In this document: in pieces, positions 18,284 to 27,456 of the stretch | How positions within the stretch are numbered: position 1 is the stretch's first letter | Layout of the letters: the number at the start of each line of letters is the position of its first letter | NCBI GenBank assembly: GCA_029287395.1 | Contig: JARFRF010000037.1 | Span: 1 to 42,372 of the forward strand | Direction: 5' to 3' | DNA from: Methyloceanibacter sp. | GTDB lineage: Bacteria; Pseudomonadota; Alphaproteobacteria; Rhizobiales; Methyloligellaceae | DNA: 42,372 nucleotides | Notes under the pieces: model-generated | What the model was told of the DNA's origin: nothing | Database searches by the model: none | Seen by the model: only the letters and a program-made list of their open reading frames with translations | Translations under genes and position numbers: made by a program

Positions 18284-19468
18284 ATGGCGATTGACGGAAG
18301 GCCACTAATCTCCGGTGCGGGAATCGCAGGGCTCACTCTCGCCATTTGTCTCAAGGAATACGGCGAAGATCCCGTCGTCGTAGAGCAAAGCCCAGAACTA
18401 CCGGACCAGGGCTACATGATGGACTTCTATGGTTCGGGCTGGGATGTCGCGGACCGTATGGGTCTCGTCGACAAGCTCCGCGCACTGCGCTATCCCATCG
18501 ACAAACTGCAGTTCGTGAATTCTGAGGGCAAGCCATATACATCCGTACCGATCAAGCGAATGAAGCGCGCGCTGAACGGCAAGTATGTCTATGTTCGTCG
18601 GCCCGATCTCTTGCGCATCCTCTATGAACGCGCAAAAGCTCTCGGAGTCGAAGTGCGGTTCGGAACTGAAGTCACCGACCTCAGAGAACGAGTGACCCAT
18701 GTCGACGTGATGTTCGACGACAGTAGCACCGGCGAGTATGCGCTTGTGTTCGGGGCCGACGGCGTGCATTCGGGCATTCGGCAGGTCATGTTTGGAGACG
18801 AGAGTCAGTTTGCGCGCTTTCTTGGCGCCTATGTCGCGGCTTTCCACGTCGAAGACCACGATCTCCCCTTCCGTCGCACGGCGCAGATCCATGAAGAACC
18901 GAACCGCGTGGCTTTCTATTATCCCCTTAGCGAACGCTCGCTCGACGCCACGTTCGTGTTTCGGCTCGACGAAGTAGACGTACCGCCTGACCACCAGCTG
19001 TCATTCGTCCGGCGTGCTTTCAAGGGCGCTGGGTGGATCGCCGAGGCGCTACTCGAAGCTTACAAGGGGAAAGCCCCCCTCTACTTCGACACACTCACAC
19101 AGATTGCCATACCGCGGTGGTCGAGAGGGCGGGTCACGCTGCTGGGCGATGCTTGTGGTTGCCTGTCTCTACTGGCTGGGCAGGGCTCGCATATGGCCAT
19201 GGCGGGCGCGTATCTGCTCGCTCAAGAGCTTAGGCGCTATGACGGAAACCATTCTGCCGCTTTCGCTGCCTACGAAGCGATGATGAAGCCGGAGATTGCC
19301 AGACGGCAAGAAGACGCTGCCGCGTTCGCAAAGATCTTCATTCCCACGACGCAGTCGAAGCCTTGGGTGCGAAAGCTCGTGACGAAGACCGTCTTCAACC
19401 CGCTCCTTCTGCCGTTAACAATGGGCGCGTTTGGGTCAAAGAGCATCCTGGAAAGCGATGAGGACTGA
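18284..19468 (+). CDS. FAD-dependent monooxygenase (PHBH/TetX-like)
   Basis: 394-residue flavoprotein of the group A aromatic hydroxylase type. The Rossmann motif GAGIAGLTLAICLKEYGEDP lies at about residues 11-30, the DG motif as GADGVHSGIRQVMFG at about 163-177, and the FAD-ribityl GD motif as RVTLLGDACGCLSLLAGQG at about 284-302. Many members use NAD(P)H to hydroxylate aromatic or polyketide-like substrates; TetX inactivates tetracyclines. The substrate cannot be deduced, and no resistance claim is made. It follows the oxoprolinase gene by 83 bp in the same direction. Confidence 0.9.
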   Translation: MAIDGRPLISGAGIAGLTLAICLKEYGEDPVVVEQSPELPDQGYMMDFYGSGWDVADRMGLVDKLRALRYPIDKLQFVNSEGKPYTSVPIKRMKRALNGKYVYVRRPDLLRILYERAKALGVEVRFGTEVTDLRERVTHVDVMFDDSSTGEYALVFGADGVHSGIRQVMFGDESQFARFLGAYVAAFHVEDHDLPFRRTAQIHEEPNRVAFYYPLSERSLDATFVFRLDEVDVPPDHQLSFVRRAFKGAGWIAEALLEAYKGKAPLYFDTLTQIAIPRWSRGRVTLLGDACGCLSLLAGQGSHMAMAGAYLLAQELRRYDGNHSAAFAAYEAMMKPEIARRQEDAAAFAKIFIPTTQSKPWVRKLVTKTVFNPLLLPLTMGAFGSKSILESDED

Positions 19469-19474
19469 CGCTCT

Positions 19475-19870
19475 TTAGAAGCTTACCTTCGCGGTTTTCG
19501 AATTGAAGATGACAACGTCTTTGTTTGGCTCAACGACCCCCGATGTCGAATACGAATAGGGCTCGAACGCCACAGTGACCTCGCATTCGCCCTCGGCACA
19601 CTCGTTCGCCAGCTTGGTCTTGGCTTCTTCCGGCGTGATATCGTCTGCATTCAGATAGACACCATTCTTTGTGGTGCACTCATAGCCCAGAACATCGCCG
19701 GACCGACCGCCTTTGATGCAGCTCGCCTTCATCTCAACTTGCTGCTCCAAATAGTTCTGAGGATTCTTGGCGAGGTCCTCAAGCTCAGTGGCCTGAACGC
19801 TCGTTGCGCAGGCGAAAAGCCCCAAACTAGCAACAAGAAAAGTAAGACGACGGTCAACTGCAAAATTCAT
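19475..19870 (-). CDS. Exported small protein with four cysteines, unknown function
   Basis: 131 residues. The ATG at 19870 follows AAGGTAG. A signal peptide occupies residues 1-27 (TFLVASLGLFACATSVQA). The mature part starts TELEDLAKNPQNYLEQQVEM, a pattern seen in small periplasmic OB-fold-like proteins, and has Cys51, Cys65, Cys91 and Cys96, an even number fitting two disulfides. Convergent with the monooxygenase gene, with only 6 bp between stops. I cannot name a family. Confidence 0.7.
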   Translation of the reverse strand: MNFAVDRRLTFLVASLGLFACATSVQATELEDLAKNPQNYLEQQVEMKASCIKGGRSGDVLGYECTTKNGVYLNADDITPEEAKTKLANECAEGECEVTVAFEPYSYSTSGVVEPNKDVVIFNSKTAKVSF

Positions 19871-19985
19871 TGTTTGCTACCTTAAGCGTATTGGGTTCTG
19901 GTGCACGCCTCATACTTCGACGCGTTGAGCTGCATACTACAAAGCGCATCGGCGAAGGAAAGCCTCCACGGCTTACAAATAAGTA

Positions 19986-20010
19986 AGGCGCGGGGCGGGG
20001 CCCCACGCCT
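19986..20010 (-). terminator. GC-rich hairpin downstream of the DUF2852 gene
   Basis: Arms at 19986-19996 and 20000-20010 (AGGCGCGGGGC and GCCCCACGCCT, one G-U pair) with a 3-nt loop. On the minus strand a moderately T-rich TACTTATTTG follows, so it could end the DUF2852 transcript, which stops about 30 bp earlier. Confidence 0.6.
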
Positions 20011-20041
20011 CATAGCATTCGTTCATAGGAGAAGATTGTGT

Positions 20042-20416
20042 CTAGCTTGGCTGAACCGGCTGAACCTGCTTCCGCTCGGCCATGAACTGGTCGAATTCCG
20101 CTTTGTCCTTGGCATCACGAAGTCGCTTCAGAAACGCCTGAAACTCTTCAGCCTCGTCCTCGAGACGCTTCAGGGTCTCCTCGCGATAGGCGTCGAACGC
20201 ACGATTGCCGCTCGAGCCAAAGCCGCTTTGGAACCGCTGCGCCTCTTCCTTGAAGTACGAGCGCCAAGCCTTCTTATTTCCGCATCCCATTCGTCCACTC
20301 CAGATCAAATAAGCCAAAACACCAAGACCGATTGGCCACCAAACGATAAAGCCGAGGATCATCGCGGCGAACCACGCGGGCTTTCCGTAATCGTCAAGGG
20401 TCGCAACTAGCTGCAT
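20042..20416 (-). CDS. DUF2852 membrane protein
   Basis: 124 residues from the ATG at 20416, chosen because AAAGGAA lies just upstream; an open frame extends to 20551, but that extension is not family-like. One membrane segment (WFAAMILGFIVWWPIGLGVL, about 15-38) is followed by a cytoplasmic-type charged helical tail with AFDAYREETLKRLEDEAEEF and RLRDAKDKAEFDQFMAER, the DUF2852 signature common in Hyphomicrobiales. Function unknown. A perfect palindrome sits 22 bp upstream of the start and may control it. Confidence 0.88.
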   Translation of the reverse strand: MQLVATLDDYGKPAWFAAMILGFIVWWPIGLGVLAYLIWSGRMGCGNKKAWRSYFKEEAQRFQSGFGSSGNRAFDAYREETLKRLEDEAEEFQAFLKRLRDAKDKAEFDQFMAERKQVQPVQPS

Positions 20417-20437
20417 CGGGTTCCTTTCAGGGCGCAA

Positions 20438-20458
20438 GTGAATGTTATTTACATTCAC
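20438..20458. promoter_or_regulatory. Perfect 8-bp palindrome upstream of the DUF2852 gene
   Basis: GTGAATGT (20438-20445) and ACATTCAC (20451-20458) form a perfect inverted repeat around a 5-nt AT-rich centre (TATTT), 22 bp before the DUF2852 start and in the intergenic space shared with the divergent GH25 gene. Size and AT-rich centre suit a dimeric regulator operator. The regulator is unknown. Confidence 0.5.
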
Positions 20459-20652
20459 ATATATGGGGCCTCGTTGCAAGCCGTTCAACGGCCCCTCCCC
20501 TGGTTTTTGGTCTGCGATTGGGCGGTTTCGGGTCCCCTGGAAACGACTCATAGCGCTTCACAGGCCAAGACAAAATTAACCGCAAGAGCCGAGAGTTCCC
20601 CGCAAATTCGCCGAAAATTATACGGTTATCGCGCGTTCTTGGGGGCACCACT

Positions 20653-21462
20653 ATGCGTATTGCGTCTCGCCAATTCATCAGTCTGGGCATGGCGGCCACC
20701 GTCGCCGTTGGCCTTTTGTGTGGAGGTCCTGCCATCGCCCGCACGCTGAACGACCACAAACCGCATCATGGCGTGAAACGCGCACATTCCATGCCGATCC
20801 AAGGAATCGACGTCTCCTACTGGCAGGGCGATATCGATTGGCGCCGGGTCCGCCAAGCGGGCATCGAATTCGCTTTCATCAAAGCGACCGAGGGTGGCGA
20901 CCATCTCGATCCGAAGTTCCGCCAGAACTGGGAGGCGGCCAAACGTGCCGGCATTGCACGAGGCGCCTATCACTTCATTTATTGGTGCCGTCCCGCCTCG
21001 GAACAGGCCGATTGGTTCATCCGGAACGTTCCAAATGATCCCGATGCTCTACCCCCGGTTCTCGATCTCGAGTGGCATCCCGACTCAAAGACTTGCCCCA
21101 AAAAGATCTCTCGCGGCCGCGCTCTGAAGAAAATCAAGATCATTCTCGAGGCCATGGAGCGGCATACCGGCAAGCGGCCAATCATCTACACGGATCCGCG
21201 ATTTCATAAGGACATCCTCGTGGGGCAGTTCGAGGACTATCATTTCTGGCTGCGTTCGGTCGCCGCCGAACCGCATGTGAGGTATCCCGGCCGGAAATGG
21301 GCCTTCTGGCAATTCACCGCGACAGGGCACGTCCCCGGCGTTTCCGGTAATTGCGACCGCAACATCTATAACGGGTCGCGGTCGGACTGGAATCTCGTCT
21401 TGAGATGGCTTGAAGCGAGTCGCGGAAGTGCGGGTCAACAGTCGCGCACGGCCAGCCGTTAG
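20653..21462 (+). CDS. GH25 lysozyme-like muramidase, exported
   Basis: 269 residues with a signal peptide (1-29, ending GGPAIA). The glycoside hydrolase 25 barrel starts IQGIDVSYWQGDIDWRRV; Asp53 and the Asp-Leu-Glu motif at 138-140 (Glu140) in PPVLDLEWHP are the expected catalytic acids. AFIKATEGGDHLDPKF and RGAYHFIY are further GH25 signatures. Such enzymes cut the beta-1,4 bond of peptidoglycan between MurNAc and GlcNAc, here presumably in the periplasm or outside. There is no phage context. Its stop overlaps the end of the convergent TetR gene by 4 bp. Confidence 0.92.
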   Translation: MRIASRQFISLGMAATVAVGLLCGGPAIARTLNDHKPHHGVKRAHSMPIQGIDVSYWQGDIDWRRVRQAGIEFAFIKATEGGDHLDPKFRQNWEAAKRAGIARGAYHFIYWCRPASEQADWFIRNVPNDPDALPPVLDLEWHPDSKTCPKKISRGRALKKIKIILEAMERHTGKRPIIYTDPRFHKDILVGQFEDYHFWLRSVAAEPHVRYPGRKWAFWQFTATGHVPGVSGNCDRNIYNGSRSDWNLVLRWLEASRGSAGQQSRTASR

Positions 21463-22145
21463 GACTCCCCTGAGGCCGTTTCTTCACCGGGCACCTCCGG
21501 CAAGACCCCAAGCCCTTTCAAGTAAATGAGCATGCCGCTCTCTAGCACCTCTTCCGGGGAGAGCGGCACCTTCCTCGCAACGCTGCCCTCCTGGATGAAC
21601 AGCGAGGCGATGCCATGAGACATCGTCCAAATGTGCATGGCCACGAGCTTCAGCGGCGGGCGCTCATTCTCTGGCAATTGCCGGCAGAGCGCGGCGGCGG
21701 CTTGCTGAAGTACGTTGAAGGCTTTTTCCGCGGCAGGCGATGCTGCTGCTGCTTGAATCGCTTCCGTGCCTTGTGCCTCCGACACGCCTGTCTCGAACAT
21801 GACCGCGTAACTCGCCGGCTCTTCGCGCGCAAAAGCGAGATACGCGCGACCCAAGGCCTCAAAAGCCGAAAGCGGCGTCGGGATACCATTGTTCCAGGCC
21901 GCATCGAGACGCGCAGCAAATCGCTCAAAACCGCTGCGCGCCACTTCGGCCAGCAGTGCGTCCCTGTCCCGGAAATGCCGATAGGGTGCTGCGGGGCTCA
22001 CGCCCGCGAGCCGCGCGGCCTCCGCGAGGCTGAAGCCGAAGGCGCCGTGCTGTTCAATGAGCGTGCGCGCAGCTTCCAATAGCACCTCTTTGAGATTGCC
22101 GTGATGGTATGAGCGCCGATGCCAGCGGCGGCCGGAAGTCTTCAT
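21459..22145 (-). CDS. TetR-family transcriptional regulator
   Basis: 228 residues from the ATG at 22145 (MKTSGRRWHRRSYHHGN). The open frame continues upstream to 22658, but that extension has no regulator-like sequence and overlaps the divergent vWA gene. The HTH is in residues 14-60 (LLEAARTLIEQHGAFGFSLA, then EAARLAGVSPAAPYRHFRDR), and the C-terminal ligand-binding domain resembles the TetR_C_13/WHG type. The ligand is unknown. A palindrome covers the start codon (22144-22162), which suggests autoregulation. The neighbouring vWA gene runs divergently, 268 bp away. Confidence 0.9.
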   Translation of the reverse strand: MKTSGRRWHRRSYHHGNLKEVLLEAARTLIEQHGAFGFSLAEAARLAGVSPAAPYRHFRDRDALLAEVARSGFERFAARLDAAWNNGIPTPLSAFEALGRAYLAFAREEPASYAVMFETGVSEAQGTEAIQAAAASPAAEKAFNVLQQAAAALCRQLPENERPPLKLVAMHIWTMSHGIASLFIQEGSVARKVPLSPEEVLESGMLIYLKGLGVLPEVPGEETASGES

Positions 22146-22162
22146 GTAAACGGCTATTACAT
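22144..22162. promoter_or_regulatory. Palindrome at the TetR start codon, candidate operator
   Basis: ATGTAA (22144-22149) and TTACAT (22157-22162) form a perfect inverted repeat with a 7-nt centre. The left arm includes part of the ATG of the TetR gene, so binding there would block translation-region transcription. This layout is common for self-repressing TetR genes; binding itself is inference. Confidence 0.45.
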
Positions 22163-22413
22163 TAAAGACGCCCGCTCCGCTAGGTGCCCTACTCAATCCT
22201 GCAGCGGTTGCCCGCTGAAGGTGAGATGCCGAAGATGGCCTGGTCCGGTAGCCGAAGCATGCTGACAACTCTTTGCTGCTCGCGCGATGTCGATCGTCAG
22301 CCCGCGGCATTAGACACTGGGCAGCCTCGTTGAGTCCCCAGATTTTCTGCCATTCCGCGGAAACGCGACTTGGGCTAATCTTGTAAGAAAATTCCCTAGG
22401 GGACGCGGCAAAA

Positions 22414-23199
22414 ATGCAAGATCGTGGCGACGAGCGACTGATGCACTGGCGGAATTTGTTCATCTCAGGCCTCGCGTTATCCATCTTAGTTGGGTCGGTT
22501 TTCGTCGGCGGTTCTCTCTTTGTCGCAAAAGCAGAGAATGCCGAGCCCGAGAGTGAGTCGAAGGCGCCCTGCACTGATGACGCCATGATCGTGTTCGATG
22601 CATCGGGGTCCATGTCGGGAAACCAGGAACTCGGTATTCCGAATTCTAAGCCTCGCATTGACGAAGTACGCTGGGCCTTGCGGCAAGTGCTCCCGAGCGC
22701 AACGCGCTACCGCCGGGTTGGTCTCGTGACATACGGTCCAGGCCCCTACAATCAATGCAACGTGTCCCTCGCCATGAAGCCAACAGCAAACGCCGCTAAG
22801 AAAATTATGCGCGCGGTCAACCGAATCATTCCCGCGGGCAAAACACCGCTGACGTCAGGGGTCGAACAAGCGGCTGAAGCGCTCGACTACCGCAACACGC
22901 CTGGCGTGATTGTCGTTGTGACGGACGGCGAGGAAACGTGCGGTCGGGCACCGTGCGAGTTAGCCAAGCAGCTCCATGACAACGCTGCACAGCTGACTGT
23001 CCATGTGATCGCATTCCGTTACGCAGGTTACTCCTGGACAGGAACCCAAAGTATCGTGGACGTGATGTGCCTCGCAGAACAGAACAACGGGCTGCTAATC
23101 AAGGCCAATAGCGAGCAGGAACTTGCCGATGCCCTTGAAAAGACGTTGGACTGCCCCATGATTTCGCAGGCCCCGCCCTCATTCGACTCCGTTCGCTAA
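22414..23199 (+). CDS. Exported von Willebrand factor A domain protein
   Basis: 261 residues. An N-terminal hydrophobic stretch (14-38) is a signal peptide or anchor, followed by a vWA domain from about residue 55. The metal ion-dependent adhesion site is complete: Asp62-x-Ser64-x-Ser66 (FDASGSMSG), Thr144 or Thr147 in GKTPLTSG, and Asp171 in VVTDGEE. Six to seven cysteines in the mature part suggest disulfides outside the cytoplasm. vWA proteins bind protein partners via a divalent metal; the partner is not known. Translation may start at 22414 (AGGGGA upstream) or at Met10. Confidence 0.87.
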   Translation: MQDRGDERLMHWRNLFISGLALSILVGSVFVGGSLFVAKAENAEPESESKAPCTDDAMIVFDASGSMSGNQELGIPNSKPRIDEVRWALRQVLPSATRYRRVGLVTYGPGPYNQCNVSLAMKPTANAAKKIMRAVNRIIPAGKTPLTSGVEQAAEALDYRNTPGVIVVVTDGEETCGRAPCELAKQLHDNAAQLTVHVIAFRYAGYSWTGTQSIVDVMCLAEQNNGLLIKANSEQELADALEKTLDCPMISQAPPSFDSVR

Positions 23200-23431
23200 G
23201 GCGCATTGCGCCCTGCTCTTTGGGTCGACCGAGGAATCTGCAGCAGATTTTTCCACACCTTATTCAGCGTGCACCGCAGATTGTCGGCTCCGGCTACAGC
23301 ACGAGCGATCCCATCGATCCAAGGCCGAAACCCAAAAAAAAATTTCGACGCCCGAACCGAATTCTTCTTGACGCGTTGAATGACAACGGCTGCAGCGGCC
23401 TGTTGGTTGTGCGCCGCAACAATGAAACAGC

Positions 23432-23461
23432 TTGGCACACAATCTGGGGAGTTTGTAAAAT
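23432..23461 (+). promoter_or_regulatory. Sigma70-type promoter for the 27-residue membrane protein
   Basis: -35 TTGGCA (23432-23437), 18-bp spacer, -10 TAAAAT (23456-23461); each hexamer matches the consensus in five of six positions. The predicted start near 23468 leaves a 40-nt leader before the ATG at 23511. The rest of the 311-bp stretch 23200-23510 shows no gene or other structure that I can support. Confidence 0.5.
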
Positions 23462-23510
23462 GGCGTCATTGCAGAACGAGCACCCCTCCAATCGGAAAGG
23501 AGAGCTTCCG

Positions 23511-23594
23511 ATGGAATTCACAGCCAAACTGACCGTGGCTTCGGTCGTTTTATCGTTCGGCTTTCTCGCTGCCGTAATTCTAGGAATGATCTAA
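23511..23594 (+). CDS. 27-residue single-span membrane microprotein
   Basis: A very short gene set by a strong ribosome site (AAAGGAGA, 23496-23503) and a promoter at 23432-23461. The product begins MEFTAKLTVASVVL and is almost wholly one hydrophobic helix ending AAVILGMI. An upstream ATG at 23460 would add 17 polar residues, but it lies at the -10 of the predicted promoter. I do not recognise a characterised family. Many such single-span proteins modulate larger membrane complexes, but no partner is evident here; the vWA gene upstream ends 311 bp away. Confidence 0.6.
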   Translation: MEFTAKLTVASVVLSFGFLAAVILGMI

Positions 23595-23694
23595 AGCGAG
23601 CATTAGGCCTTAGGGCCAACAACACCAAGCCAGCAGAGAATAAACGCCGTAGACGGATGAACCTGTCTTGGCGCCCTCTCTGCTGTGTTGCTTC

Positions 23695-26373
23695 TTAGGC
23701 CGCGGCGTCTGTAACCCCCTTGGGATCATAGTTCAGAATTGGACCGAGCCAGCGTTCCGCTTCCTCGAGAGACCAGCCCTTGCGTGCCGCGTAGTCCGCC
23801 ACCTGATCGCGGCCGATCTTGCCGATGCCGAAGTAGCGCGATTCAGGATGCGAGAAATACAGGCCCGATACGGCAGCACCAGGCCACATTGCGCAGGACT
23901 CCGTAAGTTTCATGCCCGCCTCGCTCTCTGCATCGAGCAACCCGAATAGTGTGCGCTTCTCTGTATGATCGGGTTGGGACGGATAGCCGGGCGCAGGACG
24001 AATGCCAATGTAATCTTCGGCAATCAGAGCGTCATTCGATAGCTTCTCATCCGGCGCATAGGCCCAAAGCTCGCGGCGAACTTTCTCGTGCATAGCTTCC
24101 GCGAAAGCCTCGGCAAGGCGATCCGCTAAAGCCTTCACCAGGATTTTCGAATAATCATCGTTGGCCAACTCGAAGCGGCGCGCGATTTCATCTTCGCCAA
24201 TCCCGGCTGTGACGGCAAATCCGCCCAAGTAGTCCGCGACACCTGTCTCTTTCGGCGCGACGAAATCAGCCAAGGCCAGATTTGCCTTCCCCGAATCGCG
24301 TGCCATTTGTTGGCGCAGCGTATGGAAGGTCGCGAACGGCTTCCCACGGCTTTCGTCCGAATACAGCTCAATGTCGTCACCAACGCTATTCGCCGGCCAG
24401 AAACCAACGACGGCATTCGCCGTCAGCCATTTCTCATCGATCAGCTGCGTCAACATGTTTTGCGCATCTTCGAAGAGTGGCTGCGCGGCCTCACCATATT
24501 TATCGTCCTGAAGTATGCGGGGGTAGGACCCCTTCAGCTCCCATGCGTGGAAGAAAGGGGTCCAATCGATATAGCGCGACAGTTCGCGTAGGTCGTAGGC
24601 CTCAAATGTTCGGGTCCCCAAGAACGACGGCTTGGGTGGTGCGTATTCCTTCCAGTCGAGCGCGAGCGCATTCGCCCTGGCCTGCGCAATCGTTGTTCGT
24701 GACTTTTCGGCCTGACCGCGCGCGTAGGACTCTGCCATTTGCGCATACTCAGCGCGGACTTTGGCGATATGCGCGTCCCTATTCTCCTTCGAGATCAGTC
24801 CGGATACGACACCGACCGCGCGGCTTGCATCTGTGACGTAGATCGCCTGGTTCCGTTGGTAGTTGGGACTGATCTTTACAGCCGTATGGACCTTACTCGT
24901 AGTCGCGCCACCAATGAGGAGCGGAATGTCGAAGCCTTCCCGCTCCATTTCCGATGCCACGTGACACATCTCGTCGAGCGATGGCGTTATCAGCCCGGAC
25001 AAGCCAATGATATCAACATTCTCTTCGCGCGCCGTCTCGAGAATAACCTGAGAATGCACCATCACGCCGAGATCGATCACTTCGTAATTGTTGCACTGAA
25101 GCACGACACCAACGATGTTCTTTCCAATGTCGTGGACATCACCCTTGACGGTAGCAAGCAGGATTTTTCCCGCCGCGGGTTGATCGACGAGCCCAAGCTC
25201 CTCCTTCTCCTTCTCCATGAAGGGCATAAGATAGGCTACGGCCTGCTTCATCACCCGCGCCGACTTAACAACCTGCGGCAAGAACATCTTGCCGGCACCG
25301 AAGAGGTCGCCAACAACGTTCATACCGGCCATCAGCGGGCCTTCGATCACATGCAAGGGTCGCTCAGCACGTTGCCGCGCTTCTTCTGTATCTTCTTCTA
25401 CGAATGCGCCGATGCCATGCACAAGTGCGTAAGTGAGGCGCTCCTCGACGGGCTTCTCGCGCCAAGATAGGTCCGCTTCCTTCTTATGCGATGCGCCACC
25501 CTTGTATCGCTCGGCAGCATCCAGCAAGCGGTCGGTTGCGTCGTCGCGTCGATTGAGGATGACATCCTCGACAAGCTCACGCAGCTCTGGCTCGATGTCG
25601 TCGTACTGGCCAAGCTGACCTGCATTGACGATACCCATATCCATGCCTGCTTGAATGGCATGGTAGAGGAACACCGTATGCATGGCTTCGCGTACGCGCT
25701 CGTTTCCGCGAAAAGCAAACGACAGATTGGAGACACCACCCGAGACATGCACGTGAGGCAGCTCTTGCTTGATCTGCCGCGTGGCTTCGATGAAGGCGCG
25801 GCCATAGTCATTGTGTTCCTCGATACCGGTTGCCACTGCGAAAATGTTCGGATCGAAGATGATGTCCTCACCCGGAAATCCAACTTTGCTTGTTAGCAAG
25901 TCGTAAGCGCGTTTGCAGATCTCGAATTTGCGCTCGGCCGTTTCGGCCTGACCCGTTTCGTCAAATGCCATGACGACCACGGCCGCGCCGTAGCGCAGAA
26001 TCTTGCGGGCCTGTTCCAGGAAGGGCTCTTCGCCCTCCTTCATGCTGATCGAGTTTACAACTGCCTTGCCTTGCACGCATTTGAGCCCCTCCTCGATCAC
26101 CGTCCACTTGGACGAATCGAGCATGATCGGGACGCGCGAGATGTCGGGCTCCGACGCGATCAGATTGAGGAAGGTCCGCATGGCCTCCTCCGAATTCAAC
26201 ATGCCCTCGTCCATGTTGATATCGATCATGTTGGCGCCGTTATCGACTTGCTGACGTGCGACCTCGAGCGCAGCCGCGTAGTCGTTGGCCTCAATCAATT
26301 TGCGGAACCGGGCGGACCCTGTGACATTGGTCCGCTCACCGACCATGACGAAGTTTTGGGCAGCGTTGGTCAC
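23695..26373 (-). CDS. metH: Methionine synthase, folate/cobalamin/activation half (split MetH)
   Basis: 892 residues containing the last three modules of cobalamin-dependent methionine synthase: the pterin-binding barrel (about 1-290, [17 protein letters not shown]), the cobalamin domain (about 300-560, with DVHDIG at 412-417, His414 being the lower cobalt ligand, then [11 protein letters not shown] and GGATTSK), and the SAM-binding activation domain (about 570-892, [15 protein letters not shown] near 825). It takes the methyl group from 5-methyl-tetrahydrofolate to homocysteine together with the product of the gene just upstream. The ATG follows that gene by 21 bp. This is a natural split, as both parts are intact. 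Confidence 0.96.
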   Translation of the reverse strand: MTNAAQNFVMVGERTNVTGSARFRKLIEANDYAAALEVARQQVDNGANMIDINMDEGMLNSEEAMRTFLNLIASEPDISRVPIMLDSSKWTVIEEGLKCVQGKAVVNSISMKEGEEPFLEQARKILRYGAAVVVMAFDETGQAETAERKFEICKRAYDLLTSKVGFPGEDIIFDPNIFAVATGIEEHNDYGRAFIEATRQIKQELPHVHVSGGVSNLSFAFRGNERVREAMHTVFLYHAIQAGMDMGIVNAGQLGQYDDIEPELRELVEDVILNRRDDATDRLLDAAERYKGGASHKKEADLSWREKPVEERLTYALVHGIGAFVEEDTEEARQRAERPLHVIEGPLMAGMNVVGDLFGAGKMFLPQVVKSARVMKQAVAYLMPFMEKEKEELGLVDQPAAGKILLATVKGDVHDIGKNIVGVVLQCNNYEVIDLGVMVHSQVILETAREENVDIIGLSGLITPSLDEMCHVASEMEREGFDIPLLIGGATTSKVHTAVKISPNYQRNQAIYVTDASRAVGVVSGLISKENRDAHIAKVRAEYAQMAESYARGQAEKSRTTIAQARANALALDWKEYAPPKPSFLGTRTFEAYDLRELSRYIDWTPFFHAWELKGSYPRILQDDKYGEAAQPLFEDAQNMLTQLIDEKWLTANAVVGFWPANSVGDDIELYSDESRGKPFATFHTLRQQMARDSGKANLALADFVAPKETGVADYLGGFAVTAGIGEDEIARRFELANDDYSKILVKALADRLAEAFAEAMHEKVRRELWAYAPDEKLSNDALIAEDYIGIRPAPGYPSQPDHTEKRTLFGLLDAESEAGMKLTESCAMWPGAAVSGLYFSHPESRYFGIGKIGRDQVADYAARKGWSLEEAERWLGPILNYDPKGVTDAAA

Positions 26374-26394
26374 TACTATGTCACCTACTGAAAA

Positions 26395-27456
26395 TCAGGC
26401 ATGTGTGAACGGCTCGAGACCAGACAGCCGAAGTGCCGGCTCGACTTCAGGAATTACACGGGGCGCATAGGGTGCTACAGCCTCTGCAATGGCCCGAATG
26501 TGATCAGGTGTCGTGCCGCAACAGCCGCCGACGATATTGATCAAATCGTCCTTGGCCCAAGCCTCAAGCTGCGCCGACATTTGTTCAGCGGTCTCGTCGT
26601 AAGTCCCCATCTCATTGGGCAAGCCAGCGTTGGGATAGACGCTGATATAGGTTTCGGCGACGTGAGCGATCTCATCCACGGCTGGACGCAACTGTTCTGC
26701 GCCGAAGGAACAATTGAAGCCGATTGAGAACGGTCTCAAATGACGCATGGAGTACCAGAACGCTTCCGGGGTTTGGCCAGACAGGTTGCGGCCCGAGAGG
26801 TCCGTTATCGTTCCCGAGATCATAATTGGAAGTTTGAAGCCAACTTCATCGAAGACTTCTTCGACGGCGTAACCGGCCGCTTTCGCATTCAACGTGTCGA
26901 ACACTGTTTCTATTAAGATCAGATCGACCCCGCCCTCGATCATGCCGCGGACTTGTGTTGAATAGGCCTCCACGAGATCGTCGAAGCTCACGTTTCGAAA
27001 GCCGGGATTATTGACGTCAGGCGAAATCGAGGCGGTGCGATTTGTCGGCCCCATAGCGCCAGCCACATAACGCGGCCGATCCGGCGTCCGAGCCTCCCAG
27101 TCGTCTGCAGCTTCACGGGCGAGTTTCGCCGCGGCGACATTCATCTCGTGGCTTATATCTTCCAAACCGTAGTCGGCCTGACTGATGGCCTGGGCATTGA
27201 ACGTGTTCGTACCAATTATGTCGGCGCCAGCCTCTAAGTAGCCGCTGTGGATGTCACGAATAATCTCCGGCTGGGTTAGGACCAGAAGGTCGTTGTTGCC
27301 CTTCAAGTCGCGATCGAAATCCTTGAAGCGTTCGCCGCGATAGCCCTCTTCATCCAGCTTTTGGCGCTGAATCATCGTACCCATTGCCCCATCCAGAATT
27401 AGGATGCGCTCTTTAACCGCCCTATCGAGTAGCTCAAGCCGTTCTTCGCGAGTCAT
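26395..27456 (-). CDS. metH: Homocysteine S-methyltransferase half of methionine synthase (split MetH)
   Basis: 353-residue Hcy-binding barrel, the N-terminal module of MetH as a separate protein. [11 protein letters not shown] opens the barrel; the zinc ligands are Cys249 ([11 protein letters not shown]) and Cys312-Cys313 ([13 protein letters not shown]). It activates homocysteine thiol for methylation by the cobalamin-bearing partner. Its start overlaps the metF stop by 4 bp (ATGA), and 21 bp separate its stop from the partner gene, so stoichiometric co-expression is likely. Such a split is known in other alphaproteobacteria. Confidence 0.95.
   Translation of the reverse strand: MTREERLELLDRAVKERILILDGAMGTMIQRQKLDEEGYRGERFKDFDRDLKGNNDLLVLTQPEIIRDIHSGYLEAGADIIGTNTFNAQAISQADYGLEDISHEMNVAAAKLAREAADDWEARTPDRPRYVAGAMGPTNRTASISPDVNNPGFRNVSFDDLVEAYSTQVRGMIEGGVDLILIETVFDTLNAKAAGYAVEEVFDEVGFKLPIMISGTITDLSGRNLSGQTPEAFWYSMRHLRPFSIGFNCSFGAEQLRPAVDEIAHVAETYISVYPNAGLPNEMGTYDETAEQMSAQLEAWAKDDLINIVGGCCGTTPDHIRAIAEAVAPYAPRVIPEVEPALRLSGLEPFTHA

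Noticed and set aside
20438-22162. One regulator binding both the DUF2852 and TetR palindromes
   Set aside because: Half-sites look alike (ATGT-A), but spacers of 5 and 7 nt and different arm lengths make a shared regulator unlikely.
22146-22658. Long N-terminal extension of the TetR frame to 399 residues
   Set aside because: The extension shows no protein-like pattern, overlaps the divergent vWA gene, and the regulator proper begins at 22145 with a palindrome.
23632-23690. CAGCAGAGA/TCTCTGCTG inverted repeat before the metH end
   Set aside because: The arms are about 40 nt apart with no T tract, so a terminator is not convincing.
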